The notes beneath the pieces are model-generated. The model had not been told where the DNA came from. It made no database searches and saw only the letters and a program-made list of their open reading frames with translations. From NCBI GenBank assembly GCA_949152475.1, contig OX424555.1, positions 12,170,868 to 12,234,867 on the forward strand: DNA of 64,000 bases, written 5' to 3'. The stretch is from Terebella lapidaria (Eukaryota > Annelida > Polychaeta > Terebellida > Terebellidae). The translations under genes were made by a program, and so were the position numbers. This document shows, in pieces, positions 1 to 9,444 of this stretch; position 1 is the first letter of the stretch, and each line of letters starts with the position of its first letter.

Positions 1-745
1 GACATATAGGGAATGATATCAACCGAATATTCTGATGACTTTGAATTTGACCTTTGACCTCATTTTCAAGGTCAAAGGACAATATGGCTAATATCTCGCT
101 TGTTTCTGGCTTTACAGCTTAGGAATCAATTATGGACATATAGGAAATGATATCAACCGAATATTCTGATGACCTTGAATTTGACCTTTGACCTCATTTT
201 CAAGGTCAAAAGACAAAATGGCTAATATCTCGCTTATTATCTACTTTACAGCTTAGGAATCAATTGTGGACATATAGGAAATGATATCAACCGAATATTC
301 TGATGACCTTGAATTTGACCTTTGACCTCATTTTCAAGGTCACATGGCAAAATAGCTAGTATCTCGCTTGTTATCGACTTTACAGCTTAGGAATCAATTG
401 TTAACATATAGGAAATGATATATGCAGATTATTGTCATGACCTTGAATTTGATCTTTGACCTCTTTTTCAATTTCACAGGACAAAATGGGTAATATATCA
501 CTTGTTATCAATTTTACAGCTTAGGGATCACTTGTGGATATGTAGGAAATGATATATGCTGAATATTCTCGTGACTTTGAATTTGACCTCTGACCTCATT
601 TTCATGGTCAAGAACACAAAATGGCTAAAGTCTCACTTATTATCGACTTTACAGCTTAGGAATCAGTTGTGGACATATAGGAAATGATGAAAGCCTAATA
701 TTCTGATGACCTTGAATTTGACCTTTGATCTCATTTTCAAGGTCA
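1..745 (+). repeat. Tandem array, ~134-bp unit (family 1)
   Basis: The phrase TTGAATTTGACCTTTGACCT recurs at about 41, 175, 309, 443, 577 and 712, a spacing of 134-135 bp. Units share ATATAGGAAATGATAT, CATTTTCAAGGTCA and TTTACAGCTTAGGAATCA. Most units hold a TGACCTTTGACCT block (for example 48-60), which is a perfect nuclear-receptor DR1 site on the minus strand. Confidence 0.9.
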
Positions 746-797
746 CAGGAATATAAAACATATTTTGTCCGGTAACCTGTCTTAGCCCTTGGGCTAA
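1..797 (+). mobile_element. Helitron-like element X1, right part (cut by window edge)
   Basis: Tandem units of about 134 bp fill the stretch from the window edge to about 745. It closes with a non-repeated tail of about 50 bp that contains the self-complementary TTAGCCCTTGGGCTAA and ends CTAA followed by a T run. A palindrome next to a CTRR end followed by T is what Helitron 3' ends look like. The same tail recurs at 2329-2378, which supports a defined element end. No Rep/helicase coding is visible, so it would be non-autonomous. The left end lies outside the window. Family assignment is inference. Confidence 0.55.
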
Positions 798-1160
798 TTT
801 TTATCTTTAAAGTTTACGATCGAATCTTTCTGAAATTTTGCACAAAAATGCCTAAAATATTTCGAGAGGGAGGTATTTTTTAGTTTTTTGATTTTCGCAA
901 TTATTTCAAAATGGCGGCCGTTTTCGCCGAAAAATGGCCAATTTTGGACTTTGGCTGTCGTTTTCTCAAAATCTGTTCAGTAACTTTTTTTCTTATTCAT
1001 GCATAACACTCCTCATATGTACCTCTGTGACATGTATAAATTTCGTTGCCCTTGAATCGCTCGAAGTGGGCCAATTTGGGCCCAAACTCGGCCCAAATGG
1101 GACTTTCCCATGTTAAATTCTCCTATGCTTTATAATGGGACACATTAAGCCTAATATCTC
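798..1160. other. Non-tandem spacer between two family-1 arrays
   Basis: AT-rich sequence with no unit of the flanking arrays and no supported gene. A 60-codon ORF at 934-1116 has no recognisable motif. It may be the unique left part of element X2, whose true left end I cannot place. Confidence 0.4.
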
Positions 1161-2300
1161 ACTTAATATTGAGATTAGAGACTAGGAATCAATTGTGGAC
1201 ATATAGGAAATGATATATGCTGAATATTGTCGTGACCTTGAATTTGACCTTTGACCTCATTTTCAAGGTCACAGGACAAAATGGCTAATATCTCGCTTAT
1301 TATCGACTTTACAGCTTAGAATTCAATTGTGAACATATAGGAAATGATATATGCTGAATATTCTCATGACCTTGAACTTGACCTTTGACCTCATTTTCAA
1401 GGTCACATGACAAAATGGCTAATAACTCGCTTATTATCGACTCTACAGCTTAGGAATACATTGTGAACATATAGGAAATGATATATGCTGAATTTTCTCG
1501 TGACCTCGAATTTGACCTTGACCTCATTTCCAAGGTCACAGGACAAAATTGCTAATATCTCGCTTATTATCGACTTTACAGCTTAGGAATCAATTGTGAA
1601 CATATAGGAAATGATATATGCTGAATATTTTTGTGACCTTGAATTTGACCTTTGACCTCATTTTCAAGGTCACAGGACAAAATGGCCAATATCTTGCTTA
1701 TTAGTGACTTTACGCCTTATGAATCAATTGTGAACATATAGGAAATGATATATGCTGAATATTCTAGTGACCTTGAATTTGACTTTTGACCTCATTTTCA
1801 AGGTCAACAGGACAAAATGGCTAATATCTTGCTTATTATCAACTTTACAGCTTAGGAATCAATTGTGAACATATAGGAAATGATATATTCTGAATATTCT
1901 CATGACCTTGAATATGACCTTTGACCTAAATTTCAAGGCCAGTCATTTTATTTTCAAGGGCAGAATACAAAATGGTTTATATCTCTCTTATTATCAAATT
2001 CACAGCTAAGGGATCCATAGTGAACATATAGGAAATGATGTATGCTGAATATTTTGGTGATCTAGAATTTGACCTTTGATCCAATTTTCAAGGTCAGAGA
2101 ACAAAATGGCTAATATGTCGCTTATTATCATCTTTACAGCTTAGGAATCAATTGCGAATATAGAGGAATGATAATACTGAATCTTTTCATGAACTTGAAC
2201 TTTGACCTCATTTTCTAGGTCACATCACCGATCACAGAATGGCTTTACAGCTTAGGAATTTATTGTGGACATACTAGAAGTGATATATTTGTTGAAAAAT
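1161..2300 (+). repeat. Tandem array, ~134-bp unit (family 1, second block)
   Basis: TTGAATTTGACC-type unit starts lie at about 1238, 1372, 1506 and 1639 and continue to about 2200. Units near the right end are degenerate. DR1-type TGACCTTTGACCT blocks occur in most units. Confidence 0.88.
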
Positions 2301-2559
2301 TATTTTTAAGGTCACTGGATAAAAGGCTAATATCTAAAATGTATATTGTCCGGTAACCTTTCTTAGCCCTTGGGCTAATTTTTTAGAATGATCATATAAA
2401 TATTAATATGTTAACAGCCTAACTTATTACAGAATTTTGAAATATCCATTTTGACATGTACGATCATTCCAATAGCCTGTACAGTGGAAGGTAATGACAC
2501 TGGTTTCTTGTTCAGAATGGAGAACTGAAGTTTTCAGTGAAAACAGGACAATATTACTG

Positions 2560-3400
2560 AATAAGTTAACATTAGTTTTATTAGTTAAGTCTATTATTGT
2601 CCACAATAAAAATAGTTAAGACGAGAAACGTTTATTATTAAGCTCAACAAGGTAAAGGTTTTGTCCAGTACAAATTTCATGGGTGTAACTGAATAAGTTA
2701 ACATTATTTTTAATAGTTAAGTCTATTATTGACCACAATAAAAATAGTTAAGACAAGAAATATTTATTATTAACCTCAACAAGGTAAATGTTTTGTCCAG
2801 TACAAATTTCATTGGTGTAACCGAATAAGTTAACATTATTTTCACTAGTTAAGTCTATTATTGACCACAATAAAAATAGTTAAGATGAGAAATATTTATT
2901 ATTAAGCTCAACAAGGTGAAAGTGTGTCCAGTACAGATTTCATGGGTGTACTGAATAAGTTAACATTATTTTTACTAGTTCAGTCTATTATTGACCACAA
3001 TAAAAATAGTTAAGACAAGAAATATTTATTATTGGGCTCAACAAGGTAAAGATTCTGTCCAGTAGACATTTTATGTCTGTAACCAAATAAGTTAACATTT
3101 TTTTTGCTAGTTAAGTCTATTATTGACCTCAATAAAAATAGTTAAGGTGAGAAACAATTATTATTGAGCTCAACAAGGTTAAGGTTTTGTCCAGAGGAAA
3201 TTTCTGGGTGTAACCGAATAAGTTAACTTTATTTTTACATGTTAAGTCTATTATTGACCACAATGAAAATACACTGTAGTTAAGACAAGAAATATTTATT
3301 ATTGGGCTCAACAAGGTGAAGGCTTTGTCCAGTAGAGATTTTATGGCTGTGACCAAATAAGTCAACATTATTTTTTTGCTAGTTAAGTCTATTATTGATC
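2560..3400 (+). repeat. Tandem array, ~131-bp unit
   Basis: AATAAGTTAACATTATTTTT recurs at about 2560, 2692, 2824, 2954, 3086 and 3217, then about 3355. Units share AGTCTATTATTGACCACAAT and GCTCAACAAGGTAAA. About six and a half units. An 80-codon minus-strand ORF at 3129-3368 is a by-product of the repeats. Confidence 0.9.
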
Positions 3401-3419
3401 ACAATAGCTTTTTATGAAA

Positions 3420-4340
3420 ACATTGATCAACTTTTACTTTGAATTTCAACTTGACACCATGTTTGGCTCAAATTATGAGTTAAAATATAACTTATGGTGA
3501 AAAATTCGATCTGGCTTCAATTTTGTCATCTTGAAATGCAGTTTTGGTCAACTTTTACTTTGATTTTCAACTTGTTTGGCACATATTATGAGTCGAAATA
3601 TAACTTATGGTGAAAAGTTCGATCTGGCTCCATCTTGAAATGCAGTTTTGGTCAATTTTTAGTTTGAATTTCAACTTGAAACCAAGTTTGGCACATATTG
3701 TGAGTTAAAATATAACTTATGATGAAAAGTTCGATCTGGCTCCAATTTCTTCATCTTGAAATGCAGTTTTGGTAAACTTTTAGCTTGAATTTCAACTTGA
3801 AACCAAGTTTGGCACATATTATGAGTTAAAATATAACTTATGACAAAAAGTTCTATCTGGCTCCAATTTCGTCATCTTGAAATGCAGTTTTGGTCAACTT
3901 TTACATTGAATTTCAACTTAATACCAAGTTTGGCACATATTATGAGTTGAAATATAACTCATGGCGAAAAGTTTGATCTGGGTCCAATTTCGTCATCTTA
4001 AAATGCAGTTTTAAGATTTGAATTTCAACTTGAAATTTTAGTTTGAATTTCAACTTGAAATCAAGTTGGGCAGGTATTATGAGTTAAAATATAACTCATG
4101 ACGAAAAGTTTGATCTGGCTCCAATTTTGTCATCTTGAAATGCAGTTTTGATTACCTTTTACTTTGAATTTCAACTTGAAACCATGTTTGGCACATACAT
4201 ATATTATGGATCGAAATATAACTTATGGTGAGAAGTTCAATCTAACTCCAATTTTGTCATCTTGAAATGCATTTTTGGTCAAATTTTACTTTGAATTTCA
4301 ACTTGGAACCAAGTTTGTAAAATATTCTGAGTTGAAATAT
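3420..4340 (+). repeat. Tandem array, ~122-bp unit
   Basis: TTTGAATTTCAACTTGAAAC and GCACATATTATGAGTTAAAA recur about every 120-125 bp (unit starts near 3424, 3547, 3653, 3771, 3892, 4032, 4150, 4277). The last unit is diverged. There is no DR1 motif in this array, unlike family 1. Confidence 0.88.
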
Positions 4341-4554
4341 AAATAGGTGAAAAGATTGATCTATGATTCTGTATTTTCGTTATTTTATCAAACATGTCGA
4401 ATGGAAATTCATATAAAGAGATTTCAGTGGTGATTTTGAATTCGACCTTCAATAACCTCGGAAAATCAGTGCAGCAATTTTGGTGGGGAAAAGAAAACAG
4501 TTGTGACTTGAGATTTAACATTTCTCTGGTAATCTTTTTTAGCCCTTGCTCTAG

Positions 4555-4649
4555 TTTTTCACACTTGACAGTGATATATTTGGGGCAACAGAGATGATAG
4601 GGCTACGGGGGATACACCCAAGCGGTCGTAGGCGACCGGAAGCGTCTAG
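4555..4649 (+). mobile_element. Helitron-like 3' end X4 (remnant)
   Basis: The hairpin CGGTCG-TAGG-CGACCG is followed by seven bases, then CTAG, then TTTT. That is the canonical order of a Helitron 3' terminus. The hairpin differs from the X1-X3 tail, so this is another family. It could be the right remnant of an element into which X3 inserted. Confidence 0.5.
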
Positions 4650-4800
4650 TTTTGAGTAGCAATGATACGGTGTACTGCAGTGATTAATTAATTGCAAAAT
4701 ATCGATCACATTATTACCTATTGTGTGAAAGTCCTCCTAACATACCTGTATTATTATTGTATATTTACATGGTGATTGATACTTTTTCTTCATTTCTTAG

Positions 4801-5633
4801 GGTCCCATGATTCCTTTGCCTGGACTTTGGATAAGACAGGTCCATTATCCCCTGATGTTGACAAAACCATCGCAGATTTGGTGAAGATCTTTGGACCACT
4901 GGCGAAGAATATCATTTATAACTTTTCTGTGGCACAAAATTACAACCCAATAGAACAACTTGAGGCTGGGATTAGGTACTTTGACATTAGACTGTCGCGT
5001 AAAGAAAACTCTACAGACATCTATGTAGTTCATGGGCTCTTTGGCCCAAAGATTGATGAAATTCTACTGTCACTCAAGTCATTCCTGACTGAACACCAGA
5101 AAGAGGTCATTCTCCTTGACTTCAATCACTTCTATGGGATGTCTGCTGAGGACCACCGTGGCCTGATGGGAAGGTTAGAGGAGGTGTTTGGCAGCCTGCT
5201 GTGTCCTGTCACGGACATGGAGAGTGTTACTCTGGAGGGGCTGTGGAGCAGGAACCAACAGGTGCTGGTATTCTATCACGAGGATGTCGCCTCATCTAGC
5301 CCTTTATTCTGGCCTGGATCCAGTATACCATCCCCGTGGCCTAACGTGTCTGACCCAGCCAGACTTCTCCAGTTCCTAGAAACCCACTACGAGGGCGGGC
5401 GTCCGGCCGATCGCTTCTACGTCACCCAAGGTATCCTCACTCCTGATGCAAAGTACATCATGTCACACCTGGACGGGAGCCTACAGCAGACCGCAGAGTC
5501 GGTTTCTGAACCACTCACAACCTGGCTCAGTCAGAAGTCAGCTGGCTCAACCGGAATCAATGTCTGTATCATGGACTTTGTAAACCTGGCAGACTTCTCA
5601 CCATGTGTCATCAAGCTGAATGAAAAATCTTAG
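4801..5633 (+). CDS. PI-PLC X-domain protein (PLCXD1/2/3-like), terminal exon
   Basis: Terminal coding exon of 276 residues plus stop, opened by the acceptor TTTCTTCATTTCTTAG at 4785-4800 and starting in phase 1 (the first two bases complete a Gly-type codon). It reads GSHDSFAWTLDK, then QLEAGIRYFDIRLSR, VVHGLFG, EVILLDFNHFYG, LWSRNQQVLVFY, and ends DFSPCVIKLNEKS. The first catalytic His is in GSHDS (codon 4806-4808) and the second in VVHG (5031-5033). This is the PLCXD layout: a lone phosphatidylinositol phospholipase C X domain without PH, EF-hand, Y or C2 domains, expected to cleave phosphoinositides in the cytoplasm. Vertebrate members have about 40 residues before the GSHD motif. Those upstream exons are not visible and must lie left of or within the Helitron stack. 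Paralogue number cannot be told. No frame damage is seen. Confidence 0.9.
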
Positions 5634-5864
5634 CTTTGTGTTGTTTTAGTTGATTTCTATGCAAATTTAAGTGTATATATCTGAGCTTTCTCCTAAACGT
5701 ACTACTATGGTTATACTATACCATAGTTCTACTATGTAGCCTCATGCAGTATTCACAGTAGTTCCAGCAAATGTCACACCCAATGTCCCATATACATATA
5801 TTATTACCATTAGACTACCAGAGCTATGCTGAATCATGTCATTAAGTTTATATGGTTTTAGTTG
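5634..5864 (+). other. Probable 3' UTR of the PLCXD-like gene
   Basis: AT-rich non-coding sequence directly after the TAG stop. No AATAAA was spotted before the Helitron fragment that begins near 5865. An AATAAA at 6324-6329, beyond that fragment, is a possible poly(A) signal, in which case the UTR would include the fragment. Confidence 0.4.
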
Positions 5865-6135
5865 GCATTTTCCATTTTCATCGATATCTCAGAAACGGTA
5901 CGTCGTAAAGCAAAACGGAAGTTGTTTTCAGACTTGGGGTCCTAGAAAAACATGTCTTAGGGGTATTGAGAATGAACTTTGACCCTGACCTGAAATTGAG
6001 TCAGCATTTTGTTTGTTTGTTTAATATCTCAGTAACAGTGTGTCATTGGGCACTTGTGGCAAACATGTTATGAATTATAGAAGTTAGTCTCTACACCAAA
6101 ATGCCGCCAAGGTATCTTTAGGCCTCGATGTCTAG
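5865..6135 (+). mobile_element. Truncated Helitron-like fragment (147-bp-unit family), + orientation
   Basis: Reverse-complement relative of the left ends of the three long copies. It carries about one tandem unit (CATCGATATCTCAGAAACGG), then the terminal hairpin region (ATGCCGCCAAGGTAT, GGCCTCGATGT) and CTAG followed by TTTTTT. Only the 3' part of the element is present. It faces the copy at 6408, with about 270 bp between the two CTAG ends. Confidence 0.65.
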
Positions 6136-6323
6136 TTTTTTACCTCAATCCATTCTACCGGAAATATCCAAATTTCTTACCAGCAGATGTGGTGTTTTTA
6201 CATGTTTAGTGATATGTTATTTACTGATCGGTGTTTTGAATTTATTTTGAATTTAGAATATACTTTTACCTTCCACGATTTATAACAGTAAAGCAATGTA
6301 CATGTATTACCGGGGGTAATAAT

Positions 6324-6329
6324 AATAAA
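6324..6329 (+). promoter_or_regulatory. AATAAA, possible poly(A) signal of the PLCXD-like gene
   Basis: AATAAA in an AT-rich stretch about 690 bp downstream of the stop codon, just before the next Helitron copy. Position and strand fit, but no transcript evidence is available. Confidence 0.3.
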
Positions 6330-6479
6330 ATATGTGCATAAATATCATTTTTGTGATACTTTGATTGTACATATAGATGTATCAATGATATTAAAACTTA
6401 CCAGTAACTAGACGTCAAGGCCTAAAGATGCCTTGGAGGCATTTCGGGGTGATGAATAATTTATAATACTAGATATCGA

Positions 6480-7945
6480 TGAAAATGAAAAATGTCGACA
6501 AATTTCGGGTCAAGGTCAAAGTTCATCCATAATACCCGCTAGACATGTTTGTCTAGGGCGACGAGTCCTATAATACCATCCGTTTCGCTCTACGACGCAC
6601 CGTTTCCGAGATATCGACGAAAACAAAAACTGCCGACTCGGCAAAAAAATTTCGGGTCAAGGTCAAAGTTAATCCATAATACCCCTTAGACATGTTTGTC
6701 TAGGGTGATGAGTCCGAAAATAACGTCCGTTTCGCTCTACGACGCACCGTTTCCGAGATATCGACGAAAACGAAAAATGGCGACTCGGCAAAAAAATTTC
6801 GGGTCAAGGTCAAAGTTCATCAATAATTCCCCATAGACATGTTTGACTAGTGCGACGAGTCCGAAAATAACGTCCGTTTCGCTCTACGACGCACCGTTTC
6901 CGAGATATCGACGAAAACGAAAAATGCCGACTCGGCAAAAAAATTTCGGGTCAAGGTCAAAGTTCATCCATAATACCCCTTAGACATGCTTGTCTAGTGC
7001 GACGAGTCCGAAAATAACGTCCGTTTCGCTCTACGACGCACCGATTCCGAGATATCGACGAAAACGAAAAATGCCGACTCGGCAAAAAAATTTAGGGTCA
7101 AGGTCAAAGTTCATCCATAATACCCCTTAGACATGTTTGTCTAGTGCGACGAGTCCGAAAATAACGTCCGTTTCGCTCTACGACGCACCGTTTCCGAGAT
7201 ATCGACGAAAACGAAAAATGCCGACTCGGCAAAAAAATTTCGGGTCAAGGTCAAAGTTCTTCAATAATTCCCCATAGACATGTTTGTCTAGTGCGACGAG
7301 TCCGAAAATAACGTCCGTTTCGCTCTAGGACGCACCGTTTCCGAGATATCGACGAAAACGAAAAATGCCGACTCGGCAAAAAAATTTCGGGTCAAGGTCA
7401 AAGTTCATCCATAATACCCCTCAGACATGTTTGTCTAGTGCGACGAGTCCGAAAATAACGTCCGTTTCGCTCTAGGACGCACCGTTTCCGAGATATCGAC
7501 AAAAACGAAAAATGCCGACTCGGCAAAAAAATTTCAGGTCAAGGTCAAAGTTCATCCATAATACCCCTCAGACATGTTTGTCTAGTGCGACGAGTCCGAA
7601 AATAACGTCCGTTTCGCTCTAGGACGCACCGTTTCCGAGATATCGACAAAAACGAAAAATGCCGACTCGGCAAAAAAATTTCAGGTCAAGGTCAAAGTTC
7701 ATCCATAATACCCCTCAGACATGTTTGTCTAGTGCGACGAGTCCGAAAATAACGTCCGTTTCGCTCTAGGACGCACCGTTTCCGAGATATCGACGAAAAC
7801 GAAAAATGCCGACTCGGCAAAAAAAATTTGGGTCAAGGTCAAAGTTCATCCATAATACCCCTTAGACATGTTTGTCTAGGGCGACGAGTCCGAAAATAAC
7901 GTCCGTTTCGCTCTACGACGCACCGTTTCCGAGATATGCAGGATG
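6480..7945 (-). repeat. Tandem array of exactly 147-bp units (copy A)
   Basis: The marker GACGAGTCCGAAAATAACGT recurs at 6560, 6707, 6854, 7001, 7148, 7295, 7442, 7589, 7736 and 7883, so every spacing is 147 bp. Each unit has GGTCAAGGTCAAAGTTCATC, a DR1-like block, and TTTCCGAGATATCGACGAAA. The length is a multiple of three, so spurious ORFs stay open across units. Confidence 0.95.
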
Positions 7946-8592
7946 CCTCAAGGATGACTCAGCAAAAAATTATTTCGACCTCTAGGTCAAAGGTCGTTTG
8001 AGGTATCGATCCCAAAATCAATAGGGTTCTTCCCTGGTGATATATAAACCTCCGTGCAAAATTCTGCAACTTTTGCCTGAATATTTTTTGAGTTATCGTC
8101 CGGAAACCAAGTTCCTCGATTTCATCCTCACGGACCTCACGGACCTCGGAGCCGGATCAAAAAAAAAAGTACACCCTAGAGATGTTTGTCTAGGGCGACG
8201 AGTCCGAAAATAACGTCCGTTTCGCTCTACGATGCACGGTTTCTGAGATATGCAGGAAGCCTCAAGGATGAATCAGCAAAAAATTATTTTGACCTCTAGG
8301 TCAAAGGTCGTTTGACGGATCGATCCCAAAATCAATAGGGTTCTTCCCTGGTGGCATATGAACCTCCATGCAGAGTTCTGCAACTATTGCATAAATATTT
8401 TTCCAGTTATCGTCCGGAAACCAAGTCTCAAAATTAGCCTTGATTTCATCCTCACGGACCTCACGGACCTCGGATCCGGCTCAAAAAGAATAGGGTTCTT
8501 CCACATATCATTTCTGACTTGTGGTGAAAATTTGACAAGGATCCGTCAAGGCAATCTAAAGTTATCGTCCGGAAACCAAAAGTGGCGGAAGA

Positions 8593-8594
8593 AG

Positions 8595-8625
<31 letters not shown>
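8593..8625 (+). repeat. Poly(A) run inside Helitron copy A
   Basis: An uninterrupted A run of about 30 bases near the hairpin end of the element. The same position carries a run of about 27 A in copy C (20195-20223) and a much shorter interrupted one in copy B. Confidence 0.9.
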
Positions 8626-8626
<1 letters not shown>

Positions 8627-8665
8627 CTGCTAAAACCATAAAGGCATTTCTGCCGAAATGCCTTA

Positions 8666-9444
8666 ATTACCCGGGTAGGGTTTCACGACTCATTTTTATC
8701 ACATAGAAGAGGAAGACCTACTAATCAATAAGGTTTTGACGGCATGTAATTACATGTATCTTGATCCGTTCCAAAGATCCGTTCCGTCCCAATTTTAAAA
8801 TAGAGTTTTAGAGTTTGTACCTCGCCAGCAAAATGTTCAGACATTTGATACTGTAAATCAACATAATGATCCAAAGCTATGGATTCAAGGGTTTTGTGTC
8901 CAGTGGCCATTTACACATGTCCAGGAACACAACCTACACAAATTGGTGGCAAGCTACAGTTTCAATGTTGGTGATAATTCCTTCCATTTCAGCTTTAAAG
9001 CTGGAGTAATGTCACCAACATTGATTATTTATGTCAAATTACTCCAGCTTTAAGGACATTCTCATAAGTCATAACATTTTTCTGATAGCTGGATAATTTA
9101 TTTGAAGAACAGATATAGACAAGGCTACTACACGACAATTTCCAAAGAGCACACTATATCAACATCTGAGTTGTATTAATACTTTTCCAAAAAACACATA
9201 AGTGAATACTACAGTATACCGACCAGAAGATTAGCATGAAATCAACACAAATTATAAATGATTCAATCATTTTTATGTGCTGTTTTAAACATACATGTAT
9301 ACTCTTCTCAATTCACAACATTGGAATTTTAGGCCAGAACAATTTATGAAATCACATGCACTCGACAGAAAATATTGATGCCGAGTATTGCTGACAAATC
9401 CAAAACAGATCCAAACGAACATTTACTAATGGAGGGCATATTAA
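8666..9444. other. Spacer between Helitron copies A and B
   Basis: No gene seen. It holds an interlocked pair of short inverted repeats at 8962-9053. A 61-codon minus ORF (8725-8910) has no recognisable feature. Confidence 0.6.
8962..9053. repeat. Two interlocked perfect inverted repeats
   Basis: TCAATGTTGGTGA (8962-8974) pairs with 9012-9024. TTAAAGCTGGAGTAAT (8995-9010) pairs with 9038-9053. The arms alternate (1-2-1'-2'), so both cannot form as nested hairpins. A pseudoknot-like fold or a rearranged small foldback element are possible readings. Confidence 0.6.

Larger units (their letters stand above)
798..2378 (+). mobile_element. Helitron-like element X2 (left end uncertain)
   Basis: A second element of the family seen at 1-797. 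It has family-1 tandem units from about 1161 to 2300, then the same tail as X1 (TTGTCCGGTAACC, the palindrome TTAGCCCTTGGGCTAA, CTAA, then T). The last units are more diverged and include shortened copies. No coding capacity is seen. The right end is well supported by the match to X1. The left end given here is simply the X1 boundary. Confidence 0.5.
2379..4554 (+). mobile_element. Helitron-like element X3 with two different tandem arrays
   Basis: Contains two adjacent arrays with unrelated units (2560-3400 and 3420-4340) and a right tail at about 4520-4554. That tail resembles the X1/X2 tail (GGTAATCTTTTTTAGCCCTT) but ends CTAG followed by a T run. The common tail suggests one element type with exchanged internal arrays. 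The left end is not resolved and is set at the X2 boundary. No protein-coding part was recognised. Confidence 0.45.
6408..8665 (-). mobile_element. Non-autonomous Helitron (Helentron/HINE-like), copy A
   Basis: Read on the minus strand, the element begins TAAGGCATTTCGGCAGAAAT. This is a perfect 10-bp-stem hairpin (AAGGCATTTC/GAAATGCCTT, loop of 4). A unique region with a homopolymer run follows, then ten or more 147-bp units, then a hairpin (ATGCCT-CCA-AGGCAT), 15 bases and CTAG, followed by TT. Copies at 9445 and 18003 have the same two ends, and all three have T next to both ends, as expected for a T|T insertion without target duplication. Hairpins at both ends plus a tandem core are typical of the non-autonomous Helentron group. 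No Rep/helicase ORF is present. Confidence 0.72.

Noticed and set aside
1-4340. CRISPR-like regular repeats
   Set aside because: Whole units of 122-134 bp repeat head to tail with no unique spacers. These are eukaryotic tandem arrays.
6560-7900. GATGAGTCCGAAA in the units resembles a hammerhead ribozyme core
   Set aside because: The stem II complement is absent (GTCC is followed by GTCC, not GGAC), and the required CUGANGA is incomplete in nearly all units.
8358-8633. Matching ORFs MNLHAEFCNYC... at 8358 and 19963
   Set aside because: They are the same segment of the shared tail of Helitron copies A and C, end in a poly-lysine from the A run, and have no domain.
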